Shown: positions 18,785 through 28,604 of the stretch, piece by piece
Numbering within the stretch: the first letter of the stretch is position 1
Layout: each line of letters begins with the position of its first letter
DNA from: Bacteroidaceae bacterium
Lineage (GTDB): Bacteria > Bacteroidota > Bacteroidia > Bacteroidales > Bacteroidaceae
Reading direction: 5' to 3'
Assembly: GCA_017619585.1 (NCBI GenBank)
Contig: JAFZSA010000011.1
Coordinates: forward strand, 1 to 64,000
DNA length: 64,000 nt
Notes under the pieces: model-generated
What the model was told of the DNA's origin: nothing
The model's database searches: none
The model's input: the letters and a program-made list of their open reading frames with translations, nothing else
Position numbers and translations under genes: made by a program

Positions 18785-20536
18785 TCAGAAGCCCTCTATC
18801 TCATCTAGTGCCATCGTACGATCTTCCAGGTCTCGATAAACATGAAGTACAAGTTTACCCTTGCAATTAGCCGGAATCTCGAACTCTGCTACAGCACGCT
18901 GAAGATGTGATGAAGAAGAAGCTGGCACAACAGCCCCTATCTCATGTCCATTGGCTGTTAACATGACACGTGATGGAAAAGATATATGGAAAATGGAATT
19001 TTTGGTCATATTAACGCGTAAATGCTTCATCCCCTCTACACGAGGGATTGCTATGCGCAACGATGGCGTAGCCGACGAGAGCATTTGACCACAATGATAG
19101 CAAGAAGGAAGCCCCAGAAGTCCGTCGGTAAGAATAGAGATGTCATTATAGTCCTCATCCAATTCTGTCAGAGGTTCCAGACGAACGCCCTTCAAAAGAT
19201 TCTTACCCCATGTTTCCCTTGCATGACGAAGCATGTACCGATAGTCATTCACATAACTTTCAATGGTTTCCCCGGCCTCGCTATAAGCAATAATATCCAA
19301 ATCCGAAAGCCTTATCAATTCATTCAGCATCTGCTCACAACCCACGGTATCAGCTGCCATACGTTTCAACTCAAGGTGTGTAAGCGATGTTGCTCTACTT
19401 ATTTTCTCAATGCTTTTATGTTCACGTCCTTTCGTCTCGGGTAGTAAGTAGAGCAAATCGTTATGGAATTTAATAAACTCCTCGGCCGGCAAATATGTCT
19501 TAACCGCAGTAGAAATGCCCTCATATAATGCTAAGGGGGTTTTCACACTACTAACCATATCCTCCTGTTTAATGACAAAATCACATATAGCTTCACCCGT
19601 AACAGGATATCTTTCCCGACAAAATTCCCTAAGCAATGGTCGCCATTCTGCCTCTGGATTAGACAGCAACAATGATAGAATATGAATCTTTAGTCTATAA
19701 AATGTACTGTAGTCCGCACCACTTCCATTCATAAAGACTCCTTTCACGCCAGCCTGTGCATAAAGACGAAGCCTATGCTGAAAGATAGAGAAGACAGGGA
19801 ATGGCGTAAAGTAATCATCAAAATTATTTATATAGTCCCATACATATATCCGGCTCGTATACTCAGACCACTGCTTAAGCAAATGCATGAATTCCCCCTC
19901 CTCTGGTGTGCAATCCGTACTGAGAGGAAAACAGATGGCACTGACAAGTACACCTGCATTATCTGGCAAAGGACGACTTGGCAGGCTGCATGTAGTCTTA
20001 TAATAGGAGGTAAAGAAGAGATGCTGGGGGAACAGTTTGGTCAGACGTTCCAACATGTAATAGACAGCCCCAGAAGCATCAAGTTTTGTATTACCACATT
20101 CCACACATCGTTTACACTGACATACCACTGAATTATCATTGGGTAAAATGGCAAATCGCATAGGCTTGTCACTGCGATAATTCCTACAGATGTATTTCTT
20201 TATATAGTCAAACAAAGCATCTGAAGTGAAACAGAACTGATCACGATTCACGCAATTTTCGCACTTAGCATAAACACTTGAAGAAGGTTTGTCCGGCAAA
20301 ACCACAGAAAGATTATGCCCCCAGATTCCCCAATCCCGATCAATACTATTTAAACTAAGGGGAACATGTTCACCAGAAGCCAATACAGGGAGATAGACTT
20401 CACGATACTCAAATGGTGATGAGTCTGTGGAATGTTGTTTAGTTCGATCACATCCCACAAGCAGTAATGCCGATAACAGCACTACGTATTTCAGTTTAAA
20501 GTTTCTCATGATATATTTAGATCTATTAATTCTCAT
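18785..20536 (-). CDS. DUF4838 lipoprotein, predicted glycoside-hydrolase-like
   Basis: 583 residues from the first ATG. A second ATG at 20509 (MRNFKLKYVV) also begins a good lipoprotein signal, with lipobox LLVGC, and could be the true start. The DUF4838 core shows FAILPNDNSVVCQCKRC and, later, LFFTSYYKTT and IYVWDYINNFDDYFTPFP. DUF4838 proteins are predicted TIM-barrel proteins related to GH20/GH67-type enzymes (family knowledge). A C-terminal beta domain follows. Position is telling: it comes directly after the outer-membrane export barrel gene (3-nt gap), the place where known exopolysaccharide operons carry a hydrolase or deacetylase. The activity is inferred, not shown. Confidence 0.75.
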   Translation of the reverse strand: MRINRSKYIMRNFKLKYVVLLSALLLVGCDRTKQHSTDSSPFEYREVYLPVLASGEHVPLSLNSIDRDWGIWGHNLSVVLPDKPSSSVYAKCENCVNRDQFCFTSDALFDYIKKYICRNYRSDKPMRFAILPNDNSVVCQCKRCVECGNTKLDASGAVYYMLERLTKLFPQHLFFTSYYKTTCSLPSRPLPDNAGVLVSAICFPLSTDCTPEEGEFMHLLKQWSEYTSRIYVWDYINNFDDYFTPFPVFSIFQHRLRLYAQAGVKGVFMNGSGADYSTFYRLKIHILSLLLSNPEAEWRPLLREFCRERYPVTGEAICDFVIKQEDMVSSVKTPLALYEGISTAVKTYLPAEEFIKFHNDLLYLLPETKGREHKSIEKISRATSLTHLELKRMAADTVGCEQMLNELIRLSDLDIIAYSEAGETIESYVNDYRYMLRHARETWGKNLLKGVRLEPLTELDEDYNDISILTDGLLGLPSCYHCGQMLSSATPSLRIAIPRVEGMKHLRVNMTKNSIFHISFPSRVMLTANGHEIGAVVPASSSSHLQRAVAEFEIPANCKGKLVLHVYRDLEDRTMALDEIEGF

Positions 20537-20539
20537 GGT

Positions 20540-23317
20540 TTAGAAAGCTAAATGGAATTGCAATGCAATGGAATAAATGTTACGGTACGAGTCAGACAAT
20601 GAACCATCCTGTAAACGGTAGGGATTGAAACATGTATTCCAACTGCCCGTCAGCCCTAAGCATATATGACGAGTGCATAGATACTGGACATCGAAGCCCA
20701 CCATAGCATTTGTATGGGATACATTTCGCAAGGCAGTCTGCTCGAAGAACGATAACTCAGGGAATGAGCCGAAACCTGTAATAAGTGAAACACTGGATAT
20801 GTTATCGTTATTGACAAAAAGCTTACCCTTCAATCCAATGTTATAATAGAGATTACTGGACAAAAGAGTGACATCCGTATTGGCTGTTACCTTGATACGC
20901 TCCCATGATTTTTCAACAGAGGGAGAGATAAGAAGCAGATTAAATTCATCCTTTGCAACCAATCCAAAATTGTCGCCTCCAAGATAAAGGTACGTAGACG
21001 GTGTCCTACGAAATCCCAAACGTAATGATGGTGTCCACCCTCTTGGAGCAGAATATGATGCAGATACGTTAAGACCAAACTTATTGAAGAAACGGGTAGA
21101 AACAGCAGCATTAGCCATTCCGCTCCATTTTGAATTAAATTCATGCTCCCACTGAGCCATAAACTCAAGACCGAATCCTCCAGATTCCTTTTCTAACGGA
21201 TCCCCATCTATACCCTTATAGCTAATCTGTCCTGTATAAGTGTTACGTGGACTAATTCTGGCATATGAAACAGAGGCAATGGAATAGAGATGAGCTATTG
21301 ACGAAAGAGTCTCAGCATGTGAATCATAGAATGCGCTGGTATATGTAGCGTCTACCCTATTCTTGAATCCCTTGAATCCCAAATAACGTATATGGCGGAT
21401 ATAATCCCACTGTTCTGCATTACTAGGTTCATAGTAACGTTGCTGATATTCGCATGCTTTGTCGAATTGCTTCAGATACTCATAAGCTATTCCTTTGTCA
21501 TATAGCAGATCCTTGTTGGACGCATCATGAACCAGAGCAGAATCAATCACCTGCATTGCAAGCTCTGACATTCTGTTCTTCAATAGCTGAGTTGCCCACT
21601 CATGACTTATACCAGAATATGCGGCAACAAGCTGGGGTGACATAAATTCGCCAGACCGGTCACGCGGTTGAAGCATTGCCAAAGCCTCTTCATTTTTTCC
21701 CTGCTGTTGGAGCGAGAGAGCCTGCTTTACAACAAAATAAGGTACCTCTGGATATGCCTCATAACCCATTGCCGCATATTGCGGGAACAAATCGTCACGT
21801 TTTAGAGTCTGGCTCATATTAATAAGGCAACGCAAAGCAACTTCACTTCCCGGAACAACCTCCAAGAGAGCCTGCGCCTCATTTAAAGCCTCATCATAAC
21901 GTTCCTCATCGATAAGGAATTTCAAGCGGTTACCAGCAAAGTCTTCATATGCAGAAGCGAAACGACGACGGTTATGAGGGCTTCTTTCAGATGATTCCAC
22001 AAAAAGATTATGAGCCTCTTCCTGCCTATTCAGATGTCCAAGTACAGTAATCTGCTTAGATACAACAGCCGGCCATGAATCATCTGTATCAGGCATCAAT
22101 TCCAATACACGATTTAAATGCTCATAGGCATCATTCCATTGCTCTGCCGCAAAATCATAATCAGATAGTTGCAGCATCATATCTGCATATGCCTCTAAAA
22201 GTTCCTCATCTTCTGGATTCTTTTCATACAACTCCGTCAGAACACGCAGACAACGTTTTTCGTTACCAGATTGCTTCTCCAGAGAATACAATTTCATTAA
22301 AAGGCCAGGCGTACGTCCTTCCAACTTCATTCCTTCCTCGATATAGAACCGGGCATCATCATAATAACCTCTCGTAAGTGAGGTATTTATCAGATAAGTC
22401 AATGCATCACGGTCGTGAGTAGCCAGATAAAGACGTCCGTTAGCTTCGTATGGATCATGCATTCGAGCATCAGCAGCAACCTCCTGTAACAGATTATTGT
22501 AAACGTTACCGCTCATATTCTTACTCTTGGCAAAGGCTAAGGCTTGTGTATAGAGTCCAAGTTCCGTCATGATGCCCACAACCTTATTAATGAGCTCTGC
22601 ATCATTAGGGAAATGAACTAGTCCGCGATTGGCTGCGCCAATGGCTTTCTCGTACTCACCCATTTTAATATACGTGCCAACAAGTTCAACATAATACTCA
22701 CGCATCATAGGATCCTGATCTATCCATCTCTCCAAATTTTCTGCAGCTTCATTAAGCGAGCTTTTCTTGAGGACCTTATCCCAGTTCTCATGATTATGTC
22801 TTCTGACATCAGCCAACACAACAGAGTCATTAGGATAGATATGATGCAGTCGCTTCAGGGCAGCATCGGCTTCAACATCATTCTTCAACATTCGGTAGAA
22901 TGCGATCTTACGTCGCCACAGGTCACGGTCATATGGCTGGAACTCCAGTAGTTCGTTGATATAACAAATAGCACTAGAATAATGTTGTAACTTATCCTCT
23001 ACATCAACCAACAGACGCTTAGCCTTAAAGTGCAGGTCATTAATCTGCGTGGCCCTTACCAGATTATAACGGGCTTCTTTCATATCGCCAATGATGAAAT
23101 AATAGCGCCCATTCAGATAGCGCAGATCCGGATCATCTGGATATTCCTTCAGACCGGCGTCAATCTCACGCTTCGCTGTATTCCAGGCATTAGAACTAAC
23201 ATAACCTTCAGCCCGATGTATATAGTATCGTGGTGTATGCGGAATCTCCTGAGCACATATCGTGGATGACGAAATGAAAAGAATCGTCAATAATATGAAA
23301 ATGTATTTTACTTTCAT
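20540..23317 (-). CDS. TPR protein with C-terminal outer-membrane beta-barrel (PgaA/YaiO-like)
   Basis: 925 residues. Signal peptide (1-22). Residues about 30-640 are serial TPR helix pairs (for example WNTAKREIDAGLKEYPDDPD, GRYYFIIGDMKEARYNLVRA, GIAYEYLKQFDKACEYQQRY). From about 660 to the end come amphipathic strands with aromatic girdles (GGFGLEFMAQWEHEF, YLYLGGDNFGLVAK), ending in a terminal Phe (IALQFHLAF), the signal used by the BAM machinery. TPR-plus-barrel is the architecture of exopolysaccharide exporters such as PgaA, PelB or AlgK-AlgE. The start overlaps the glycosyltransferase stop codon by 4 nt. It most likely exports the polymer made by that enzyme; the YaiO-type barrel is the closest family by pattern. 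Confidence 0.8.
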   Translation of the reverse strand: MKVKYIFILLTILFISSSTICAQEIPHTPRYYIHRAEGYVSSNAWNTAKREIDAGLKEYPDDPDLRYLNGRYYFIIGDMKEARYNLVRATQINDLHFKAKRLLVDVEDKLQHYSSAICYINELLEFQPYDRDLWRRKIAFYRMLKNDVEADAALKRLHHIYPNDSVVLADVRRHNHENWDKVLKKSSLNEAAENLERWIDQDPMMREYYVELVGTYIKMGEYEKAIGAANRGLVHFPNDAELINKVVGIMTELGLYTQALAFAKSKNMSGNVYNNLLQEVAADARMHDPYEANGRLYLATHDRDALTYLINTSLTRGYYDDARFYIEEGMKLEGRTPGLLMKLYSLEKQSGNEKRCLRVLTELYEKNPEDEELLEAYADMMLQLSDYDFAAEQWNDAYEHLNRVLELMPDTDDSWPAVVSKQITVLGHLNRQEEAHNLFVESSERSPHNRRRFASAYEDFAGNRLKFLIDEERYDEALNEAQALLEVVPGSEVALRCLINMSQTLKRDDLFPQYAAMGYEAYPEVPYFVVKQALSLQQQGKNEEALAMLQPRDRSGEFMSPQLVAAYSGISHEWATQLLKNRMSELAMQVIDSALVHDASNKDLLYDKGIAYEYLKQFDKACEYQQRYYEPSNAEQWDYIRHIRYLGFKGFKNRVDATYTSAFYDSHAETLSSIAHLYSIASVSYARISPRNTYTGQISYKGIDGDPLEKESGGFGLEFMAQWEHEFNSKWSGMANAAVSTRFFNKFGLNVSASYSAPRGWTPSLRLGFRRTPSTYLYLGGDNFGLVAKDEFNLLLISPSVEKSWERIKVTANTDVTLLSSNLYYNIGLKGKLFVNNDNISSVSLITGFGSFPELSFFEQTALRNVSHTNAMVGFDVQYLCTRHICLGLTGSWNTCFNPYRLQDGSLSDSYRNIYSIALQFHLAF

Positions 23318-24747
23318 GATTTCTTCTTTTTAACACCTTTACGCTGAATAGGTTTCCAAACAGCCGTCTGATTGCTTATAAAGCGCCAATAACCTACGTT
23401 TGAACAATATGTGATGATAGGATGATAGATAAAGGGCTCCAAAAAGGTTACCAGAAGTAACTTCAGATAGCTGATTTTTGTATTCTGCCATTCAACTGCC
23501 TTTGCAGAATAGTCAAAGTACAAGACAAAAAATGACATAAATATTGAGAATATGTATATCATTCCGAAAAGGATAATTGCAGAATCCCAATTCACGCCTC
23601 CTGTAAGAACCAGCCAAATCATAAACAGGAAACCAGTCATCTCAAGCACAGGAGCAATGAACTCGAAAATAAATATGTATGGCAAGGTAAATGCGCCAAT
23701 AGGTCCGTAATGTGGATTAAAGAAAAGCTTTCTATGATTGGAAATAATCTCGAAAAGACCACGAGCCCATCTCATACGCTGACGACACAGTGTTTTTACC
23801 GTACCAGGACCTTCCGTCCAGCAACATACCTTAGGAACCTGTCCTAATCGGAAATCCTGACCAGTATTCTTCATATATGTTACCATACGTAGCAACATAT
23901 CAACATCCTCGGCCATACTGGTTGGGTCATAGCCTCCCGACTTTACTGCCACGTCAGTATCGAAAAGGCCGAAACCTCCAGAGATATTAGGCAAGGCATT
24001 AATACTTGACCATCCCAGCTTACTGATAAGGAACGAACGCAAATACTCCAATTGCTGGAACATAGGAACCAGAGTATTGGGCACAGCAGCTTCCACTACT
24101 CTTCCATCTTCAACAATACATCCGTTACTCATCAACATAGTAGCACTGACGCCTATCACTGGCCTGTGACTATTCAAGACTATCCACATCATACGATACA
24201 ACGCCATGGGCTCAATAATACAGTCCACGTCAGTACACACGAAGTATTTATTGCTACAAACATTGATACCGGCATTAGAACCGTCAGCCTTCTTTCCTCC
24301 GTGTTCCTTGTCAACAACCACCAATTTACTGTATTTCTCTTCCGTTGACTTCAACACACGCTTTATGGGCTTCGACTGCACCTTCATGGCAATATCATAA
24401 GGCACCTCAACCAATTTATATTCATTGATGAGCAGTTCCATCGTACGGTCTGTACTTGCATCATTCACAATGATTATCTCGTAGTTGGGATAATCAATCT
24501 TCATTAGTGAATTTACATTATCCAGAATGGTAACCTCCTCATTAAATGCAGGTGCAATAATGGAAACGGCAGGAGTAAGCGGTGAGCCCTGCATGAAATA
24601 TTTTATGGTCTCATCATCAGGGATATTAATACCAAGATTTCTCTGAGCCCTACTACTCATAATAACCAGATACATGTAACTGGCCATCAGCAACATAGTA
24701 TAGCCAAAGACCAGATAGCAGAATATATAATATATTGTAATCCACAT
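23314..24747 (-). CDS. Processive membrane glycosyltransferase family 2 (cellulose/PNAG synthase-like)
   Basis: 477 residues: an N-terminal membrane helix, a cytosolic GT2 domain and about three to four C-terminal helices. All processive GT2 motifs are visible: IIIVNDASTDRT (first Asp), FVCTDVDCIIEP (DxD), SMAEDVDMLLRM (general-base Asp) and QRMRWARG (the QxxRW motif that holds the growing chain). This is the layout of PgaC/IcaA and BcsA-type synthases that polymerise and translocate a beta-linked polysaccharide. No PilZ domain is present, so direct c-di-GMP control is not indicated. It has a very basic C-terminus (RKGVKKKK). Spacing is 18 nt from the HEAT gene, with a 4-nt overlap with the TPR-barrel gene. 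Confidence 0.88.
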   Translation of the reverse strand: MWITIYYIFCYLVFGYTMLLMASYMYLVIMSSRAQRNLGINIPDDETIKYFMQGSPLTPAVSIIAPAFNEEVTILDNVNSLMKIDYPNYEIIIVNDASTDRTMELLINEYKLVEVPYDIAMKVQSKPIKRVLKSTEEKYSKLVVVDKEHGGKKADGSNAGINVCSNKYFVCTDVDCIIEPMALYRMMWIVLNSHRPVIGVSATMLMSNGCIVEDGRVVEAAVPNTLVPMFQQLEYLRSFLISKLGWSSINALPNISGGFGLFDTDVAVKSGGYDPTSMAEDVDMLLRMVTYMKNTGQDFRLGQVPKVCCWTEGPGTVKTLCRQRMRWARGLFEIISNHRKLFFNPHYGPIGAFTLPYIFIFEFIAPVLEMTGFLFMIWLVLTGGVNWDSAIILFGMIYIFSIFMSFFVLYFDYSAKAVEWQNTKISYLKLLLVTFLEPFIYHPIITYCSNVGYWRFISNQTAVWKPIQRKGVKKKKS

Positions 24748-24765
24748 AGGCGTATTCTATCTGAT

Positions 24766-26046
24766 TTATCCGTTATAAACAGTCTCGACAGAGGGATGGT
24801 ATGCCTGTTCCTTGTCAAGGCCTATCTTCTCTAACGTGATATCGTTCTTGAAGAAGTCAAAGAATTTCCTGTCGCCTTCCTCAGCATTTCTTTCCAGCTC
24901 ATCAAACTGAGCACGTCCCGCTTCTCCATAATTATACATGCATCGGAGCGCTTCAAATCGTACGTGCGGGTTAGTCGTATTCGTAAAACCTTCCAATAAT
25001 GCATGAAGGCTTTTACCTGTTGCGAAACGAGTCAGCGCATGCATAATAGCAACCTTGGTATCATCTGGTTCTGCCAACAAGGCATCAATCAACAAATCCT
25101 CGCTATCAGTATAATGCAGATAACCCCAGGTACGAGAAATCTCTTCAATCAGTTTCTTCTTTCGATGCTGAGTCTTGAAAAGTTCTGTCAACTGATCACA
25201 ATACTCCAACTCATCAAATCTTCTCATAAGTCGGACAAACATACACTGTGAGCGCTCATTCTTCTGTATATTAGCCCATCGAGCCAAGTTGGGCAACTTC
25301 AGCCCCGCTCTACGTCTACGCTGAAGGGAATATGCTAACTCTATCTCATCCTTGATACAGCAATGTTTGTCAAAGAAGTCCGTCTCGAAATAATCCAAGT
25401 CACTATCCGAGCTAAGCATAATGTTAGAGTACATAGCCAGACGCTGAACAGTCAGGTATTTGGAGTTCAGAAGCTTATTGATTACCCAGGGGCTGACCGG
25501 CAACTTAAATGTACGAATCTTACCCATAGCGTCTACCTTACGCTTCATACTCCTTAAGCTCACCTCTTTCTCAAGATATTCAGGAATACCAAACAAATAC
25601 AGCAAGGCAGTGATATTATTTCTGTTTGCAGAATCAGATCTTTCAGTAATAAAACGAAGGTAGAACATCTGCACGAAAATCTCTTTTTCGCGTCTATTCT
25701 TAAGAATCTCCTTTCCAATGTTCTCCTTCGCAATGCCAAAGACTGCAGCAATTTCCTGCGTAGACATCAACTTCTGGGCTTCAGCCGAAAGCATAAAGTC
25801 CATCCCCTTGCCGAATTTTTCTTCGAAATTCATTCGTATCTTTCTCAGTTTCTTTTCTTTGTGAGAAAGAAGAATCAGAGCAACACCCATTATCACCATC
25901 AAAATCAGACACATTACCGTTACCGATACGGCAACTTTGACTTCGGGGGGATAATCAGCAAACATACCTATGGCATACCGCAGATAATAGGTACTATATG
26001 CCACAATTAGGTTAAAATAATATTTAACTATCGAAATAGTTCTCAC
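24766..26046 (-). CDS. Membrane-anchored HEAT-repeat protein, first gene of the operon
   Basis: 426 residues. One strong membrane helix at about 33-60 (VAVSVTVMCLILMVIMGVALILL) is followed by a basic stretch and a long cytoplasmic alpha-helical region. The C-terminal part has HEAT-like helix pairs (LLIDALLAEPDDTKVAIMHALTRF, LLEGFTNTTNPHVRFEALRCMYNYGE). It is encoded directly before the processive glycosyltransferase, so it is a candidate accessory or regulatory subunit of the synthase at the inner membrane. Such HEAT partners occur beside GT2 genes in Bacteroidetes. The function is inferred from position. Its promoter (26108-26138) matches the consensus exactly. Confidence 0.7.
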   Translation of the reverse strand: MRTISIVKYYFNLIVAYSTYYLRYAIGMFADYPPEVKVAVSVTVMCLILMVIMGVALILLSHKEKKLRKIRMNFEEKFGKGMDFMLSAEAQKLMSTQEIAAVFGIAKENIGKEILKNRREKEIFVQMFYLRFITERSDSANRNNITALLYLFGIPEYLEKEVSLRSMKRKVDAMGKIRTFKLPVSPWVINKLLNSKYLTVQRLAMYSNIMLSSDSDLDYFETDFFDKHCCIKDEIELAYSLQRRRRAGLKLPNLARWANIQKNERSQCMFVRLMRRFDELEYCDQLTELFKTQHRKKKLIEEISRTWGYLHYTDSEDLLIDALLAEPDDTKVAIMHALTRFATGKSLHALLEGFTNTTNPHVRFEALRCMYNYGEAGRAQFDELERNAEEGDRKFFDFFKNDITLEKIGLDKEQAYHPSVETVYNG

Positions 26047-26107
26047 TTATTGCTTCTTTTTGCATATTACCAAGCGGAGAAATCCGTCAGGTAATTATTA
26101 ACGTCTG

Positions 26108-26138
26108 CAAAATTATGCAAAACTTTCGACACGGCAAA
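26108..26138 (-). promoter_or_regulatory. Consensus promoter of the exopolysaccharide-type operon
   Basis: On the minus strand, -33 TTTG (RC of 26135-26138), a 19-nt spacer and -7 TAATTTTG (RC of 26108-26115). The start site near 26101 gives a leader of about 55 nt before the HEAT gene. So the five downstream genes can be expressed apart from the fasciclin gene, which lies upstream on the same strand. A small inverted repeat, ACCCTAAAGGGT, lies further upstream at about 26178-26189. Confidence 0.8.
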
Positions 26139-26248
26139 AGAAACAGAATTCTTTTTGTCGGTAAAATGCGCTTTACGAACCCTAAAGGGTACGCACCATT
26201 TAAAGTAACCACAAAATTTACATACGAGGAAACAAAAGAGGAAACATA

Positions 26249-28435
26249 TTACCAAATGTCTTCTGGCACCTCTGGATTATCATAAACTTCCTTGGCCACA
26301 TACTCGAAGTAGTCCATGAAAAATTCCTTATTCTCATCATCCAGAACCGACTTGAAACGAATATAATAATTACGGAACGGATAAAGATAAGCGCTCACCA
26401 TGATGCGACGTGTCATTACGTGCTGGGTTCGAACAGTCAGGTTACCACCCAATTGTGTTGTCCAGGAATTAGGAGCCTTCATGAATCCTTTTGTACGCAT
26501 TCGCTTCGTGATATTATCGTCATGTTCGTCATCGCCATTATCTTCCTCCCATCCTACATTCGAATCCAATGTAATACTACCTACTCTCTTTTCTTTTCCG
26601 CCTAATCTTAGGTCCATGGGAATACCAGCAGCAGGCATCATGTCTTTAGTGGAGCCGAAATAGACTTGAGCCATAGAGCGAACACGAGAACCTGTTGCAA
26701 CACCAAAACGTATCTCGTACTGACCTGCGCGAGGCACAGGGGGCAACTTCATCGTAAAGTCATAACAGCCAATAATATTGTATTCATCTCCCTGCAGATT
26801 ATAGAAACCTCCACAGAGGTAACCTTGAAGATAATAGAAGCGCGTACCTTCATATAATTCTATATTCTCTATATAAGGATAATTAGTGGGGATGGCACGG
26901 GAATTGTCTGCACCGCTGGCATAATAGGCACGATGTGCACGAATATCATTGTTCATCAACTCCGGCATCAGACAACCGGCATCAATACGGATACGCTGGT
27001 TGGCAAGCTGGTTACAAACGTTTTCGGAACACACAAGAAAATTGTCAATAGGATATACAATGCCATTGGCGACACTACTGGCATCGGTTCCTGACTCCGA
27101 ATACGTAAGGACACGCACACCCTGATTTTCATCTGGTCTTGTGCTGGTACCACTTAGCGAAGGGAAGAGGCCGCTCTCGTGATAGTCATTGGGTACGCCA
27201 CTCGAAGGACCAAACTGTCCGCGTCCGTTTCTCAACAATGGGAATCTGTTTAGGAAAATGCCTTTACTCTCACGACTCTCATAGGTCTTCAGCAGACGAG
27301 GTATACCCATCGTCTGATAGTAATCCATAACGGGAATAGTGGGGTTAGTGGTATTTCTGTAATCAAAACCCAACTCATTATAATGTACCACCAACTTATC
27401 ACGACCTATACGCTGGTTTAGCAAATGATAAGTTACAAACTGGTTCAGGACATTCTTCTCGTTGGAATAATCATCATCATAGACCGTTCCTTCCATATGA
27501 TTGAAAAGACCTGACTCACGCAGGAAATCACAAACGTCCTTTACACTTATTTCCTCTGCAGGCTTACCTAAAGTTTCCTCCCACAAGCGGTCTGTCTCGG
27601 CAAAAAGTGTGAAGCCATAATAACGGTGTTCTGGAATGGACCCAGGCTGTGATGTATTGAAAGAAGTATGAGGAGGCAAATCCTCAACTCCACCCGTCAG
27701 GTACAGTTGTTCCCATGTTTCGTCACGGAAAGCATTCAGTGTATCAACCAATCCGCATGCCAATACCAAACGAGACATTACGCTATACCCACTCTCAGGA
27801 TGACGTGCCCAATAGGAAATGAATTCACCCAACCTATCGTTACTTGGCGCGATAACAGCCTCCACCTGATGAATAAAGCCATTGGTAAGAATTATTCCCC
27901 GGTTCTTCTTGGACACAGGAACAATACCGTTTATAGTGATACTGTCAGGATCTGTAATGCCATAGAAAACACGCAACTTGCGATCATTCATATTCGACAG
28001 GCCGAATTCATGTTCATTATCCGGGAAGTTTGCGATATCATACGCCTCTTGATCTCCACTGTCAAGGATACTATTATAGACAATTACCTTCTGTATACTA
28101 TCCAAATCTTTCTCTTCAGTAAACGCGTCCCATGAAGGTTCTGATATGAGTCCCTTAGCACAAAGCGTATCCAGATATGCATACACAGCATCATTGGTTG
28201 GGGCAAACACGGTATAATGACCACGGGCAGATAGCAATTGCTTTACTGTTGTCTTGGATACTGAACTGACAGGAACACGCCCCAACAAGCGGACATACTC
28301 ACTATAGTATTCCTTATCCTCCAAGTATTGCATGATGGATTTATCCTTAAAAACGTATCGTGAAGACGTATCAACAGACTCAGAACAGCCAAAAAAGAGA
28401 ATACCTATGATTAAAAAATAGAAAAAACGTTTCAT
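26249..28435 (-). CDS. Fasciclin (FAS1) domain lipoprotein
   Basis: 728 residues. Lipobox LFFGC (Cys17). A first FAS1 domain (about 40-200) is clear from HYTVFAPTNDAVYAYLD and ILTNGFIHQVEAVIAPS. A second, more diverged FAS1-like segment follows (about 215-480: LVACGLVDTLN, GLFNHMEGTVYDDD). A C-terminal beta-rich region (about 500-728: YEIRFGVATGSRVRSMAQVYFG) looks like a carbohydrate-binding or jelly-roll module. FAS1 domains mediate adhesion to polysaccharides or proteins. It lies directly upstream of the exopolysaccharide-type operon on the same strand but has its own promoter, so a surface adhesin that binds the exported polymer is a reasonable inference. Confidence 0.8.
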   Translation of the reverse strand: MKRFFYFLIIGILFFGCSESVDTSSRYVFKDKSIMQYLEDKEYYSEYVRLLGRVPVSSVSKTTVKQLLSARGHYTVFAPTNDAVYAYLDTLCAKGLISEPSWDAFTEEKDLDSIQKVIVYNSILDSGDQEAYDIANFPDNEHEFGLSNMNDRKLRVFYGITDPDSITINGIVPVSKKNRGIILTNGFIHQVEAVIAPSNDRLGEFISYWARHPESGYSVMSRLVLACGLVDTLNAFRDETWEQLYLTGGVEDLPPHTSFNTSQPGSIPEHRYYGFTLFAETDRLWEETLGKPAEEISVKDVCDFLRESGLFNHMEGTVYDDDYSNEKNVLNQFVTYHLLNQRIGRDKLVVHYNELGFDYRNTTNPTIPVMDYYQTMGIPRLLKTYESRESKGIFLNRFPLLRNGRGQFGPSSGVPNDYHESGLFPSLSGTSTRPDENQGVRVLTYSESGTDASSVANGIVYPIDNFLVCSENVCNQLANQRIRIDAGCLMPELMNNDIRAHRAYYASGADNSRAIPTNYPYIENIELYEGTRFYYLQGYLCGGFYNLQGDEYNIIGCYDFTMKLPPVPRAGQYEIRFGVATGSRVRSMAQVYFGSTKDMMPAAGIPMDLRLGGKEKRVGSITLDSNVGWEEDNGDDEHDDNITKRMRTKGFMKAPNSWTTQLGGNLTVRTQHVMTRRIMVSAYLYPFRNYYIRFKSVLDDENKEFFMDYFEYVAKEVYDNPEVPEDIW

Positions 28436-28481
28436 ATATTAGATAGGATAGTATTATTAATTTCGGTTATTATTCTGGCGA

Positions 28482-28513
28482 CAAATATACGAATAAGAAT
28501 GAGAAGTACCAAG
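28482..28513 (-). promoter_or_regulatory. Promoter of the fasciclin lipoprotein gene
   Basis: Minus-strand -7 TATATTTG (RC of 28482-28489) with a near-match -33 CTTG (RC of 28510-28513) 20 nt upstream; about 45 nt before the ATG. Confidence 0.65.
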
Positions 28514-28604
28514 AATTAATCCGATTTTTTCCGGATGCAGGAAACTTATATCCCTTTTTCACTGTACTATGACACAGAATACAAGAAAAGAGATTGACAA
28601 ATAT

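Noticed and set aside
26067..26255. 62-codon minus-strand frame between the fasciclin and HEAT genes
   Set aside because: It overlies the perfect promoter at 26108-26138 and has no coding features.
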